Shown in pieces: positions 41,107-49,940 of a stretch of 64,000 bases of DNA (positions are counted from its first letter, which is position 1; the number at the start of each line of letters is the position of its first letter). Location: the NCBI GenBank assembly GCA_030524805.1, contig JAUNFY010000007.1, positions 616-64,615 on the forward strand, given 5' to 3'. The position numbers were made by a program, and so were the translations under genes. Source of the stretch: Bacteroidales bacterium (lineage in GTDB: Bacteria; Bacteroidota; Bacteroidia; Bacteroidales; Muribaculaceae). Below the pieces are notes generated by a model that was not told where the DNA came from, searched no databases, and saw only the letters and a program-made list of their open reading frames with translations.

Positions 41107-43656
41107 ATGAAGTTAACTCGCTTTTTAGTCCCAATCATGCTGATGGTAGCCATGCCGGCGATGGCAATGACCGACCAGCAAGTCGTAGCATACATCACTG
41201 CGCAGACCGCCGCAGGTAAATCTCAGAGCCAGATTGGCCAGGAACTGCTCGCAAAAGGTGTGACACCCGAGCAGATACAGCGCATCAAGGCGCAGTATGA
41301 GAAAGGGAAAGGAGGGACTGGAAGCGACACCAAGTCTACCGCATCCGGCAACAGCCGACTGCGTACATCCACTGACCAGTCTTCCTCTACAACCAAAGGC
41401 AGCAAGACCCGCGGCAAACGCAAAAGCAAGAATTCCAAATCTTCCATGCTTGGCGGCTTCGGCGAGGTGATGTTGCTCGGCGACGTGTTGATGTTGGAAG
41501 AAGACGAAATGATGATGGAAGACGACCTTCTCTACGGTCTGGAAGAAGAGGAGGAAGACGAGGATAAGATCAAGATTTATGGCCATGACATCTTCGACTC
41601 TCGCGAACTTTCGTTTGAGCCTAACGTGAACATGGCTACCCCGCAAAACTATCGTCTCGGACCCGGTGATGAGGTGATAATCGACATCTGGGGTGCAAGC
41701 GAAGACAACCTCCGCGAGGAAATCTCGCCCGACGGCAAGATTGTGATTTCTCAGCTCGGCCCCGTACACCTCAACGGCATGACTGTGGCTGAGGCCAACA
41801 GATATGTGAAAAACATATTCGCAAAGAAATATGCCGGCGTAGGTACCGACACCGACATCAACCTCACTCTCGGCAACATCCGCTCCATTCAGGTCGACGT
41901 GATGGGAGAGGTGAAGACTCCCGGATCTTTCCGCATCTCTCCATTCTCCAACGTGTTCCACGCCATCTATAACGCTGAGGGCATCAACGACATCGGTTCG
42001 CTCCGCGACATCAAGGTGATGCGCAACGGCAAGGTTGTTGCCAACGTCGACTTCTACGACTACATGTTCAAAGGTAAGGACTCCGGCAACATCCGCCTTC
42101 AGGAAGGCGACGTGGTGATTGTGCCTCCCTATTCCGAACTCGTGAATGTGGAAGGAAATGCCAAGCGCCCGATGTACTACGAGATGAAACCCGGTGAGAG
42201 CCTTTCAAAACTTATTGAATACGCAGGCGGTTTCGCCGGCAACGCCTACAGCGATGTGGTGAAGGTGGAGCGTCTCAATGGTTCCGAGAAGATGATCTAT
42301 ACCATTGAGAAGAGCCAGTATCCCTCCTACACCCTCCGCGACGGCGATATCGTCACCATCGGCGAGGTCACCGACAAATATTCCAACAAGGTGGAACTCA
42401 AAGGCGCGGTCAACCGCCCGGGTACCTACGCTATCAGCGATAACCTTACCTCCGTCCGACAGCTCATCGAGAAAGCCGACGGCCTTGCGGAAGACGCATA
42501 TCTGCAGCGCGCGCTGATCTATCGCGAGCGCCCCGACCGTTCGCTCGAGATCATCTCGGTTAACATCGGCGACCTCATGAACGGTCTCACTGCCGACATC
42601 AAGCTAAACCGCAACGACGTGGTGGAGATTGCCAACGCCAACACCATCACCGAGCGTGGCGCCCTCACCATTGAAGGTTATGTGGCTGTCCCCGGACAGT
42701 ATCAATATGCCGCCGGCACCACTGTCGAGGATCTCGTCCTCCAGGCCGGTGGTCTGCTCGAGGGTGCTTCCACTGCAAGGGTTGAGGTTGCGCGCCGCAT
42801 AGTCGACCAGAATGCCACCGACGCCACCACTCAGATAGCCGAGATGTTCACCTTCGGCATCGGCGACAATGCCGACGACCGCTACAAGACTTTCTCGCTC
42901 ATGCCCTACGACGTAGTCCACATCCGCAAAAGTCCCACCTACCGCAAGCAGGAATTCGTGAAGCTCGACGGCGAACTTCTATTCCCCGGCTCATACGCGC
43001 TTGAAACCCGCAACGAACGCGTGTCGGAAATCGTGAAGAGGTCGGGCGGTCTGCTCGAGAGCGCCTACGTGAAGGGTGCATACCTCAAGCGCAAGATGAG
43101 CGAGGAGCAGAAGAAAAAGCAGATGGAATCGATCAAGAATGCGCAGAAAGAGGCACAGCGTGACATCAAGGATACTCAGCTTCTCGCCCTCCAGCAGCAG
43201 CAAGACTCGATTCAGCTCGCGAAGTTCGAACTCGAGGAGTTCTACAATGTCGGTATCGACCTTGAGAAAGCGCTCGCCAACCCCGGCAGCACCTACGACT
43301 TCGTGCTCAAAGACGGCGACCAGCTCATGGTGCCCGAGCTCCAGAGCACCGTCCAGATTTCGGGCGATGTCCTCTTCCCCAACACCGTGACCTACGTACC
43401 CGGAAAGAAACTGAAATACTACGTAGAGCAGGCCGGCGGCTACAGCGACCAGGCCAAGAAGAGCAAGGCTTTCGTGGTCTATATGAACGGCTCGGTGGCT
43501 AAGGCCAAGGGCAGCACACTGATTGAACCCGGATGCCACATCATCGTGCCTACAAAAGACAAGGCCAAGTTCGACTGGTCGCCGATATTCCAGATCACGT
43601 CTACTCTCGGCTCGCTCGCCACTCTCGCCGCTACTGTCGTAGCGCTCACAAAATAA
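41107..43656 (+). CDS. SLBB-domain polysaccharide export outer-membrane protein (Wza-like)
   Basis: 849 aa with a signal peptide (about 1-20). Order: a helical, Ser/Lys-rich segment (about 21-115); an acidic, Met-rich stretch (about 118-155, MLEEDEMMMEDDLLYGLEEE); the Poly_export domain (NYRLGPGDEVIIDIWGASED, about 180-270); then about six SLBB domains with the pattern VxVxGxVxxPGxY (VDVMGEVKTPGSFRIS, VELKGAVNRPGTYAIS, LTIEGYVAVPGQYQYA, QISGDVLFPNTVTYV); a coiled coil near 665-715; and a C-terminal hydrophobic helix. Forms the outer-membrane exit for capsule or exopolysaccharide with the Wzz protein next door. Confidence 0.92.
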   Translation: MKLTRFLVPIMLMVAMPAMAMTDQQVVAYITAQTAAGKSQSQIGQELLAKGVTPEQIQRIKAQYEKGKGGTGSDTKSTASGNSRLRTSTDQSSSTTKGSKTRGKRKSKNSKSSMLGGFGEVMLLGDVLMLEEDEMMMEDDLLYGLEEEEEDEDKIKIYGHDIFDSRELSFEPNVNMATPQNYRLGPGDEVIIDIWGASEDNLREEISPDGKIVISQLGPVHLNGMTVAEANRYVKNIFAKKYAGVGTDTDINLTLGNIRSIQVDVMGEVKTPGSFRISPFSNVFHAIYNAEGINDIGSLRDIKVMRNGKVVANVDFYDYMFKGKDSGNIRLQEGDVVIVPPYSELVNVEGNAKRPMYYEMKPGESLSKLIEYAGGFAGNAYSDVVKVERLNGSEKMIYTIEKSQYPSYTLRDGDIVTIGEVTDKYSNKVELKGAVNRPGTYAISDNLTSVRQLIEKADGLAEDAYLQRALIYRERPDRSLEIISVNIGDLMNGLTADIKLNRNDVVEIANANTITERGALTIEGYVAVPGQYQYAAGTTVEDLVLQAGGLLEGASTARVEVARRIVDQNATDATTQIAEMFTFGIGDNADDRYKTFSLMPYDVVHIRKSPTYRKQEFVKLDGELLFPGSYALETRNERVSEIVKRSGGLLESAYVKGAYLKRKMSEEQKKKQMESIKNAQKEAQRDIKDTQLLALQQQQDSIQLAKFELEEFYNVGIDLEKALANPGSTYDFVLKDGDQLMVPELQSTVQISGDVLFPNTVTYVPGKKLKYYVEQAGGYSDQAKKSKAFVVYMNGSVAKAKGSTLIEPGCHIIVPTKDKAKFDWSPIFQITSTLGSLATLAATVVALTK

Positions 43657-43688
43657 CCGGATCATCCATAAATTCAAGCATACAGGCT

Positions 43689-44858
43689 ATGAGCAACGAA
43701 TCGAAAACTTCGCATGAAGACGATATAGAACTCCGCACCTCCATGGCTGAGGGCGGCAATCAGGCTGCTAATCCCGAAGATGAGGAGCAGGAGATCGATC
43801 TCCTTGAGCTCGCCATGAAACTTTGGCAGCAGCGCAAGAAAATCGCGATATGGTGTCTCGTGGGTGCTGTCCTCGGCGTTGTCGTGGCTTTCAGCATCCC
43901 GAAAGAATACGACACCTCCGTCAAGCTGGTGCCTGAGGTTGTGGGCAACCAGAAGCTCAGCGGAAGCCTCGGAGCCATGGCGGCTATGGTCGGCATCGGC
44001 GGCTCAGGTCAGTCGGGCACCGACGCTGTCAATCCCCAGCTTTACCCCGACGTTGTGGAGTCAACTCCCTTCCTCGTAGGCCTCTTCAACGTGCCGGTGG
44101 AAGATATCGACGGCGAGCACAAGACCACTGTGCGCCAGTATATCGAAGATGATATCCGGAGCCCCTGGTGGTCGGCCGTGCTGGGTTTGCCCTTCAAGTT
44201 GATCGGCGCCATCCGTGGTGGCGACAAGGAAGAAGACGAGGGAAAGCAGACCGACTCCTTCCAGCTCACTCCCGGTGAGTTCAAGGTGGTGCAGGCTCTC
44301 TCGAAGCGTATTTCAGCCACTGTCGACACCAAGACATCCGTGATCACGATATCTGTCTCGATGCAGGATCCGATGGTGTCGGCCACTCTCGCCGACACAG
44401 TGGTCTACAGACTTCAGGAATACATCACCGACTACCGCACCAACAAGGCGCGCAAAGACCTTGAATATGCCGAGCTTCTCAACGAAGAGGCTAAGGCCAA
44501 CTACTACAAGGCGCAGCAGAAATATGCCGACTATCAGGACCGCAACCAGGGGCTGATACTCTATTCCGCGCAGACCACCAAGGAGCGGCTCGAAAACGAG
44601 GCTACCCTCGCCTTCAATCTCTACAACCAGACTGCCCAGCAGGTGCAGATGGCAAAGGCTAAGGTGCAGGAAAACACTCCCGTGTATACCACTATCGCTC
44701 CCGCCTCGGTGCCCGTCCGTCCGTCGTCCCCGAAGAAGCCAATGATTCTGGTCGGATTCGTATTCCTTGCCTTTGTGGCTTGCTCCGCATGGATTCTTTA
44801 TGGCAAACCGCTTCTTGAGGAAATGAAGCAGAAGAAGCAGCAGGAAAAGGAGGCTTGA
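43689..44858 (+). CDS. Wzz/GumC-type chain length determinant
   Basis: Inner-membrane co-polymerase that controls polysaccharide chain length. 389 aa from the ATG at 43689 (MSNESKTSHEDD); a longer frame upstream overlaps the export gene and lacks similarity. Acidic N-terminus, helix 1 at about 60-80 (IWCLVGAVLGVVVAFSI), the Wzz N domain (EYDTSVKLVPEV), a periplasmic coiled-coil region (about 245-320), PVRPSSPKKPMILVGFVFLAF at the second helix. The autophosphorylating kinase domain of BY-kinases is absent. Second gene of the export operon. Confidence 0.9.
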   Translation: MSNESKTSHEDDIELRTSMAEGGNQAANPEDEEQEIDLLELAMKLWQQRKKIAIWCLVGAVLGVVVAFSIPKEYDTSVKLVPEVVGNQKLSGSLGAMAAMVGIGGSGQSGTDAVNPQLYPDVVESTPFLVGLFNVPVEDIDGEHKTTVRQYIEDDIRSPWWSAVLGLPFKLIGAIRGGDKEEDEGKQTDSFQLTPGEFKVVQALSKRISATVDTKTSVITISVSMQDPMVSATLADTVVYRLQEYITDYRTNKARKDLEYAELLNEEAKANYYKAQQKYADYQDRNQGLILYSAQTTKERLENEATLAFNLYNQTAQQVQMAKAKVQENTPVYTTIAPASVPVRPSSPKKPMILVGFVFLAFVACSAWILYGKPLLEEMKQKKQQEKEA

Positions 44859-45788
44859 TTGAACAGCAACATTAGACTTATAGTTTTTCTGGCTGCCTTA
44901 TTGGCAGCTTCCGCTACCGCCATGAGGGCCGACGACCTGTCGGATCTTGTGGCGGCTGTCGCCGCTACCCACAAGAGAGCGGCCGGCGAGGCTACCGACA
45001 TACGCCGTATGCCCCTCGGCACGTTGCCCCGCTATGAGTCGCGTGCTAAGATAGACCTCGATGTGCTCGACGGTGTATGCGAGGCGATGGCTGTCCACGC
45101 GTCGCTCGACTATATCCTCAGCGCCTACGACCTGACCGACTATCGTCCCCGAACTTACCGGCAGGATGCCGGCTACTACAGGCCTACTCTCGCGCGTGGC
45201 AACTTCTATCGCCCCGTGCCGGGCATAATCACCTCGCGCTTCGGCTGGAGGGCACGCTTCAACAGGATGCACCATGGAGTTGACCTTCACCTCAACATCG
45301 GCGACACCGTGATGGCCGCCATGTCGGGGGTGATCGACAAAGTGGCCTACGACCACGACGGCTATGGACACTACGTGGTGATGACCCATCCAGACGGAAT
45401 GCAGACGGTCTACGGACATCTTCAGTATGCCCTCGTTAGCCAGGGGCAGTTTGTGGAGATCGGACGCCCTGTAGGCATCGGCGGCAACACCGGCAACTCC
45501 ACTGGCCCCCATCTCCACTTCGAGGCAAGGATGGGTGGTAAGGCCGTCGACCCGACTCTTATTTTCGACTTCTATGGCCGCTACCGCACACCAGCGGCAG
45601 TCGACAACACGGCCTCGGCCCACACTTCTAAGCCGCTGTCGGGCAAACGTACCTACGTCGTGAGGCAGGGCGACACCGCAAAGAGCATCGCACGCCGTGC
45701 AGGAATCAGCGTCCTACGCCTCTGCCAGCTCAACATGATAAAAGCATCCGACCCCCTGCAGGTTGGTCGGATGCTCAAGATCAGGTAG
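44859..45788 (+). CDS. M23 peptidase with LysM domain
   Basis: Probable periplasmic peptidoglycan endopeptidase, 309 aa. The start is TTG at 44859, directly after the wzz stop; no earlier in-frame start exists, and the next ATG would remove the signal peptide (IRLIVFLAALLAASATAM). M23 domain: RMHHGVDLHLNIGDTVMA and GPHLHFEARMGG hold the zinc-binding His/Asp residues. C-terminal LysM: YVVRQGDTAKSIARRAGIS (about 262-305). Third gene of the export operon; it may open the cell wall for the export complex, which is inference. Confidence 0.9.
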   Translation: MNSNIRLIVFLAALLAASATAMRADDLSDLVAAVAATHKRAAGEATDIRRMPLGTLPRYESRAKIDLDVLDGVCEAMAVHASLDYILSAYDLTDYRPRTYRQDAGYYRPTLARGNFYRPVPGIITSRFGWRARFNRMHHGVDLHLNIGDTVMAAMSGVIDKVAYDHDGYGHYVVMTHPDGMQTVYGHLQYALVSQGQFVEIGRPVGIGGNTGNSTGPHLHFEARMGGKAVDPTLIFDFYGRYRTPAAVDNTASAHTSKPLSGKRTYVVRQGDTAKSIARRAGISVLRLCQLNMIKASDPLQVGRMLKIR

Positions 45789-45814
45789 CCCGTAGGCTGT
45801 CAATAATTTTACTG

Positions 45815-48340
45815 TCAGAAGCAGTCGGCCGAAGGGAAGAGATAGAACTTACGCCCCGGCTTGTCGTCCCACATCCACTGGTCGATCACTATGTTGTCGT
45901 CAAGAGCCTTGATTTCAAGAGTGTGGCGTCCGGCGTTGAGCTTGGCAGGCACCGTGCGGACGTTCTGACCGCGCAGCACATTCAGTTTCCACTGCTCCGA
46001 GCGGAATGGCTCGCGGATATTGAACACTTCTGCCTCGCCTCCATCGATGCTTACACTGTAGCGGATATCATTGCCGTCTACAGCATGGTTCGGAATCACA
46101 GCCACTCTTATCACACCATCCGCATCATCGGCTACGTTGAAATCGTAGCGCAGTGAAGCACCCTTCTTGAGCTCGACAGCCTTCATGCTGTGGCCGAGCA
46201 TCGACACGGGAGTCGCCTGTCCGTCGACGGAATTGAAATCAGCGGCTTTCCGGCTTACAACATTGCCCATGGCGGGAGCGGCGGCTGCAAGCGGTGCGTC
46301 ATTGGTAAAGGCCGAGAGTTCACGCTGGCTGAGCACTACAGGGAGTGTCGGCGCATAGAACGCCGGCAGGTCTCGAGGCCTCATGTCCATCAACCCTCTC
46401 CATTTTCCGTCGGCTATCACATCATTATAGTATTCAGTGAGCCGCCTGAGCTCAAGATAAGCGTTCTGGCTTGCGGCAGAAGCCTCCATTATCTTGTCCT
46501 CCACCTCAGCCCGGTTGGTGATGGAGTTGCGGCCTGAAGCGAGTTCGCGGGCCTTCTGCGCCTCAAGCAGCGCACGGGCATGGGCGGAAGCCGCGCATAC
46601 AGGATACACCACCGCTGCGTAATAGGCATCATGCAGTTTGTAGTCTACTGACTTTGCAGCTTCATCCACAGTGCGAGCTATGCGAGCGTAGTCAGCGATA
46701 TATCGGTCCAGCTCGTTGCCGAATTCCTTCGTGCTGAATTCCGTATTTCTCACCGGAGTGTTACCCCTCTCATAGAGTCGCTTGTCGCATTCTGTCTGCG
46801 ACCATCCCATGAATTCCGGACGACGCTGCCCGACAAGACGGTAGAAATCCATCATCGCCGGGAAAATCTCTTCGGCAGCCTTCTCGCCGAAATTGCGCGA
46901 GAGCCATGCCTTATAATGTGAATCAAGCGAATTGGCATTTATTCCATCGATATTCCACGCCATATCCATGAAAAGTTCCAGATCATATCCGGCCACTTTC
47001 GGATCGTGCACATTCGCGATCCACAGTTTGCGGACATTGTGGTCGTAGGCGTTGCGCATCTGCTGGTAGATCAGGCCCGGCTGAGTGGTCGTGAGCCACA
47101 GATAGTCGTGCGGACGGCCCCAGTAGCTGAGATGATAATACACTCCGCCGCCTCCTTTGCGCTTCTGCTCCTCCGGATTGCTGAGGCGTGTCAGGTATCC
47201 GTAGTTGTCGTCACACCACATCAGGGTCACATAGTCGGGCACATCGAGCCCCATCTCGTAGAGTTCGAGCACTTCCTTGTAGGGCACGAATATCTGGTCC
47301 TGCTTCGAGGGGTCGCCTATGTGCTTGCCGATCAGTTTCTGCTGGTCGTTGATCACCTCCTGCAGTCCGTCGAATTTCTCCTGCATGGTCTTGTATCCGG
47401 CCATTGAGCTGTCGTGGATTCCGCGCATGCCGATGGTGAAGATGTTGCCCCCTTTCGAGTCCTTCACCTCATCGAGGCGGTCGGCCCAGTATTGCTGCAC
47501 CGCCGCCTTGTTGGTGCGGTAGTTGAACTCACCGCGTTCGCTGCGGTCCCATTCGCCCACGTTGTTGCGCAGAAGGGGCTCGCAATGCGATGTGCCCACG
47601 ATGATGCCGCAGCTGTCGGCCTGAGCCTTCGCGCCCGGCACATTGAAGAAAGCGGTTGTGCCCTCGTGCATCGCCGGCCAGATGGTGTTGGCACGCAGGC
47701 GAAGCAGCAGCTCGAATATCTTGCGGTATGTCTTGGCGCCTATCTCGGTCTTTTCCGACGGCTCGAAATTAAGGTGGCTCCATGCCCGCAGCGACCAGTC
47801 CTCATCGTTGATGAAGACGCCGCGGCGCTCCACTGATGCCCCTTGCATGGTGTTGAAGTTGTCGTCGATGGTCAGGCTGTAGTTTTTCGTCGGCACCACA
47901 TCGCCCCACCACACCCACGGAGTCACGCCCGCTATCCTCGACATCTCGAGCAGGCCGTAAGCCACGCCGCGGCCGTTGGCGCCCGCGATATAGATCACTC
48001 CGTTATGCACTTTTATGGCGAATCCGTCGGTCTGGTTTTTCAATCCATCGATATCCATTCCTATCTCCTTGAGCATCTTCAGCTCATTGCGCGGAGCCGT
48101 GTCGAGTTGGTAAAGGCGTATGTTGGCCTGTGCCGGGAGCACTGCGCGCGGGCGGATGTCGGTCACTGCCTTTATGTCGTCGGCAAACATTCCGGCCGCC
48201 ACCGCTACCACAGGGTCTGCGTTGGCCGGCATCGAATACGACGCCGGGCGTTTATCCGACGACCACACCATATCTGCCGGGAAAGCGGAGAAAGCGCAAG
48301 CCACAGAAGAAATGAATATCAGAGGTTTGAAAAGTTTCAT
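45815..48340 (-). CDS. GH115 alpha-glucuronidase-like enzyme
   Basis: 841 aa with signal peptide (SSVACAFSAFPA). The long N-terminal domain (ANGRGVAYGLLEMSRIAGVTPWVWWGDVVP), the barrel with VERRGVFINDEDWSLRAWS and LLLRLRANTIWPAMHEGTTAFF, the GMRGIHD and LMWCDDNYGYL segments, and the C-terminal beta domain are those of family GH115. Such enzymes release 4-O-methylglucuronic acid from xylan side chains in the periplasm. It is divergent from the GH140-like gene; both likely act on complex plant polysaccharides. Confidence 0.9.
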   Translation of the reverse strand: MKLFKPLIFISSVACAFSAFPADMVWSSDKRPASYSMPANADPVVAVAAGMFADDIKAVTDIRPRAVLPAQANIRLYQLDTAPRNELKMLKEIGMDIDGLKNQTDGFAIKVHNGVIYIAGANGRGVAYGLLEMSRIAGVTPWVWWGDVVPTKNYSLTIDDNFNTMQGASVERRGVFINDEDWSLRAWSHLNFEPSEKTEIGAKTYRKIFELLLRLRANTIWPAMHEGTTAFFNVPGAKAQADSCGIIVGTSHCEPLLRNNVGEWDRSERGEFNYRTNKAAVQQYWADRLDEVKDSKGGNIFTIGMRGIHDSSMAGYKTMQEKFDGLQEVINDQQKLIGKHIGDPSKQDQIFVPYKEVLELYEMGLDVPDYVTLMWCDDNYGYLTRLSNPEEQKRKGGGGVYYHLSYWGRPHDYLWLTTTQPGLIYQQMRNAYDHNVRKLWIANVHDPKVAGYDLELFMDMAWNIDGINANSLDSHYKAWLSRNFGEKAAEEIFPAMMDFYRLVGQRRPEFMGWSQTECDKRLYERGNTPVRNTEFSTKEFGNELDRYIADYARIARTVDEAAKSVDYKLHDAYYAAVVYPVCAASAHARALLEAQKARELASGRNSITNRAEVEDKIMEASAASQNAYLELRRLTEYYNDVIADGKWRGLMDMRPRDLPAFYAPTLPVVLSQRELSAFTNDAPLAAAAPAMGNVVSRKAADFNSVDGQATPVSMLGHSMKAVELKKGASLRYDFNVADDADGVIRVAVIPNHAVDGNDIRYSVSIDGGEAEVFNIREPFRSEQWKLNVLRGQNVRTVPAKLNAGRHTLEIKALDDNIVIDQWMWDDKPGRKFYLFPSADCF

Positions 48341-48377
48341 AGACGGATAAATATATGTCAGGTTGATAATTTATCCA

Positions 48378-48416
48378 CAAAGTTAACACTTTTTCAAAAA
48401 ATAATCGTTATTTTTG
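48378..48416. promoter_or_regulatory. Divergent promoter boxes, GH115 / GH140-like
   Basis: Minus strand TAACTTTG at 48385-48378 and plus strand TATTTTTG at 48409-48416 are back to back, so the two genes may be controlled together. No other operator recognised. Confidence 0.55.
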
Positions 48417-48456
48417 CGTTAAATTCCCAAAGCAGAACCACCATAGACATCACGAC

Positions 48457-49914
48457 ATGACATCATATCAAAGAATCATAGCAGCAATCATTCTTATCTC
48501 GACAATATTTCTTTGCAACGCGAAGGAAAAGCCGTGGGACCACGGCGCCCTTACTGTCAGCGCCAACCATCTCTATCTGCAGCATGCAGACGGCACTCCC
48601 TTCTTCTGGCTTTCCGACACCGGATGGCTTCTCCCGCAGCGTCTCGACCGCGATGAAGCCGACTTTTATCTCGCGCAGACGGCCGAGGCCGGATTCAACG
48701 TAGTGCAGGTGCAGGTTCTCAATGCCGTGCCCTCCGTAAACTGCTACGGACGTCTGTCGCACACCGACGGTTGGAACATGCCCGCTGCGCCGGCCTCCGG
48801 CGACTATGGCTATTGGGAACATCTCGACTATATCGTCGACAGTGCCGCCCGACATGGTGTCTATATCGGGATGGTGTGCATCTGGGGAGGACTCGTCAAA
48901 AACGGACTGATGGACGGAGAGCAGGCCAAAGCCTATGGCGAGTTCCTTGCCCGCCGATACGGTGACCGGCCTAACATCGTGTGGATGATTGGCGGCGATA
49001 TACAAGGCGATGTGAAGCACGACGTGTGGGACACTCTTGCGCGCACCATAAAGGCCAACGACCTCGGTCACCTGATGACGTTCCATCCTCGCGGACGCAC
49101 CACGTCGGCACGTTGGTGGGCAGATGCCCCTTGGATAGATTTCCATACCTTTCAGAGCGGACACCGCCGCTATGGCCAGCGTATGGGCAACAAAGACTAC
49201 CCCATACCTGACAACACGGAGGAAGATTCATGGATGTATGTCGATTCGGTGAGGAAATACGCCCCGGTAAGGCCCGTGCTCGACAGCGAACCAAGCTATG
49301 AGGGCATCCCGCAGGGGCTGCACTCCGCCGATGAACCGCTTTGGACTGACCGCGACGTCCGCCGTTATGCCTATTGGTCGGTGTTTGCCGGCGCCTGCGG
49401 CCACACCTACGGCCACAACAACATCATGCAGTTTGCCCGCCCCGGCGTTGCCGGTGCTTATTTCGCCGACGGAGAGGACAAACCCTGGTATAAGGCGCTT
49501 CGCGACCCGGGACGCAACCAGATGAGATATCTGCGGCAGCTGATGCTCGCCTTCCCATATTTCGGGCGAGTGGCCGACCAGTCGATTGTTATAGACAACG
49601 GCGAGCGCTACGAGAGGCTCGCTGCCACACGGGGCGACGACTATCTGATGGTCTACAACCACACCGGCCGCCCGATGACGCTCGACCTAACCCGCATCAG
49701 CGGCAATGAGAAAAAGGTATGGCTGATGAATCCCGCCGACGGCTCCCTCCGATATGTGGGGCTCACCTCGGAAAAGACATACCGCCACACCCCGCAGCCG
49801 GGTGCCGACCTCGTGCTGATAGCCACAGACTCCGCCGCACCCTACCTGACCGAAGAAATGACCGTCCTCCCTCTCCCGATGTCAGTCCCGGAAGCCAAAG
49901 ACCTCACCGAATAG
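48457..49914 (+). CDS. GH140-like glycoside hydrolase (DUF4038)
   Basis: 485 aa with signal peptide (about 1-22). The TIM-barrel domain begins YLQHADGTPFFWLSDTGWLL, the typical DUF4038 start, and continues with GFNVVQVQVLNAVP, RYGDRPNIVWMIGGDIQGD and PVLDSEPSYEGIP, which contains the likely catalytic Glu. The C-terminal beta domain (about 385-470) matches the collagen-binding-like domain that accompanies it. Characterised relatives are apiosidases of family GH140, acting on pectin rhamnogalacturonan II. Substrate is inferred, not proven. Confidence 0.82.
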   Translation: MTSYQRIIAAIILISTIFLCNAKEKPWDHGALTVSANHLYLQHADGTPFFWLSDTGWLLPQRLDRDEADFYLAQTAEAGFNVVQVQVLNAVPSVNCYGRLSHTDGWNMPAAPASGDYGYWEHLDYIVDSAARHGVYIGMVCIWGGLVKNGLMDGEQAKAYGEFLARRYGDRPNIVWMIGGDIQGDVKHDVWDTLARTIKANDLGHLMTFHPRGRTTSARWWADAPWIDFHTFQSGHRRYGQRMGNKDYPIPDNTEEDSWMYVDSVRKYAPVRPVLDSEPSYEGIPQGLHSADEPLWTDRDVRRYAYWSVFAGACGHTYGHNNIMQFARPGVAGAYFADGEDKPWYKALRDPGRNQMRYLRQLMLAFPYFGRVADQSIVIDNGERYERLAATRGDDYLMVYNHTGRPMTLDLTRISGNEKKVWLMNPADGSLRYVGLTSEKTYRHTPQPGADLVLIATDSAAPYLTEEMTVLPLPMSVPEAKDLTE

Positions 49915-49940
49915 CCCGAAAAATCCCGCTCAGACAGTGA

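Noticed and set aside
43533..43688. Longer start for the Wzz protein inside the export gene
   Set aside because: The extension overlaps the conserved C-terminus of the SLBB protein in another frame and has no similarity; MSNESK at 43689 fits the family.
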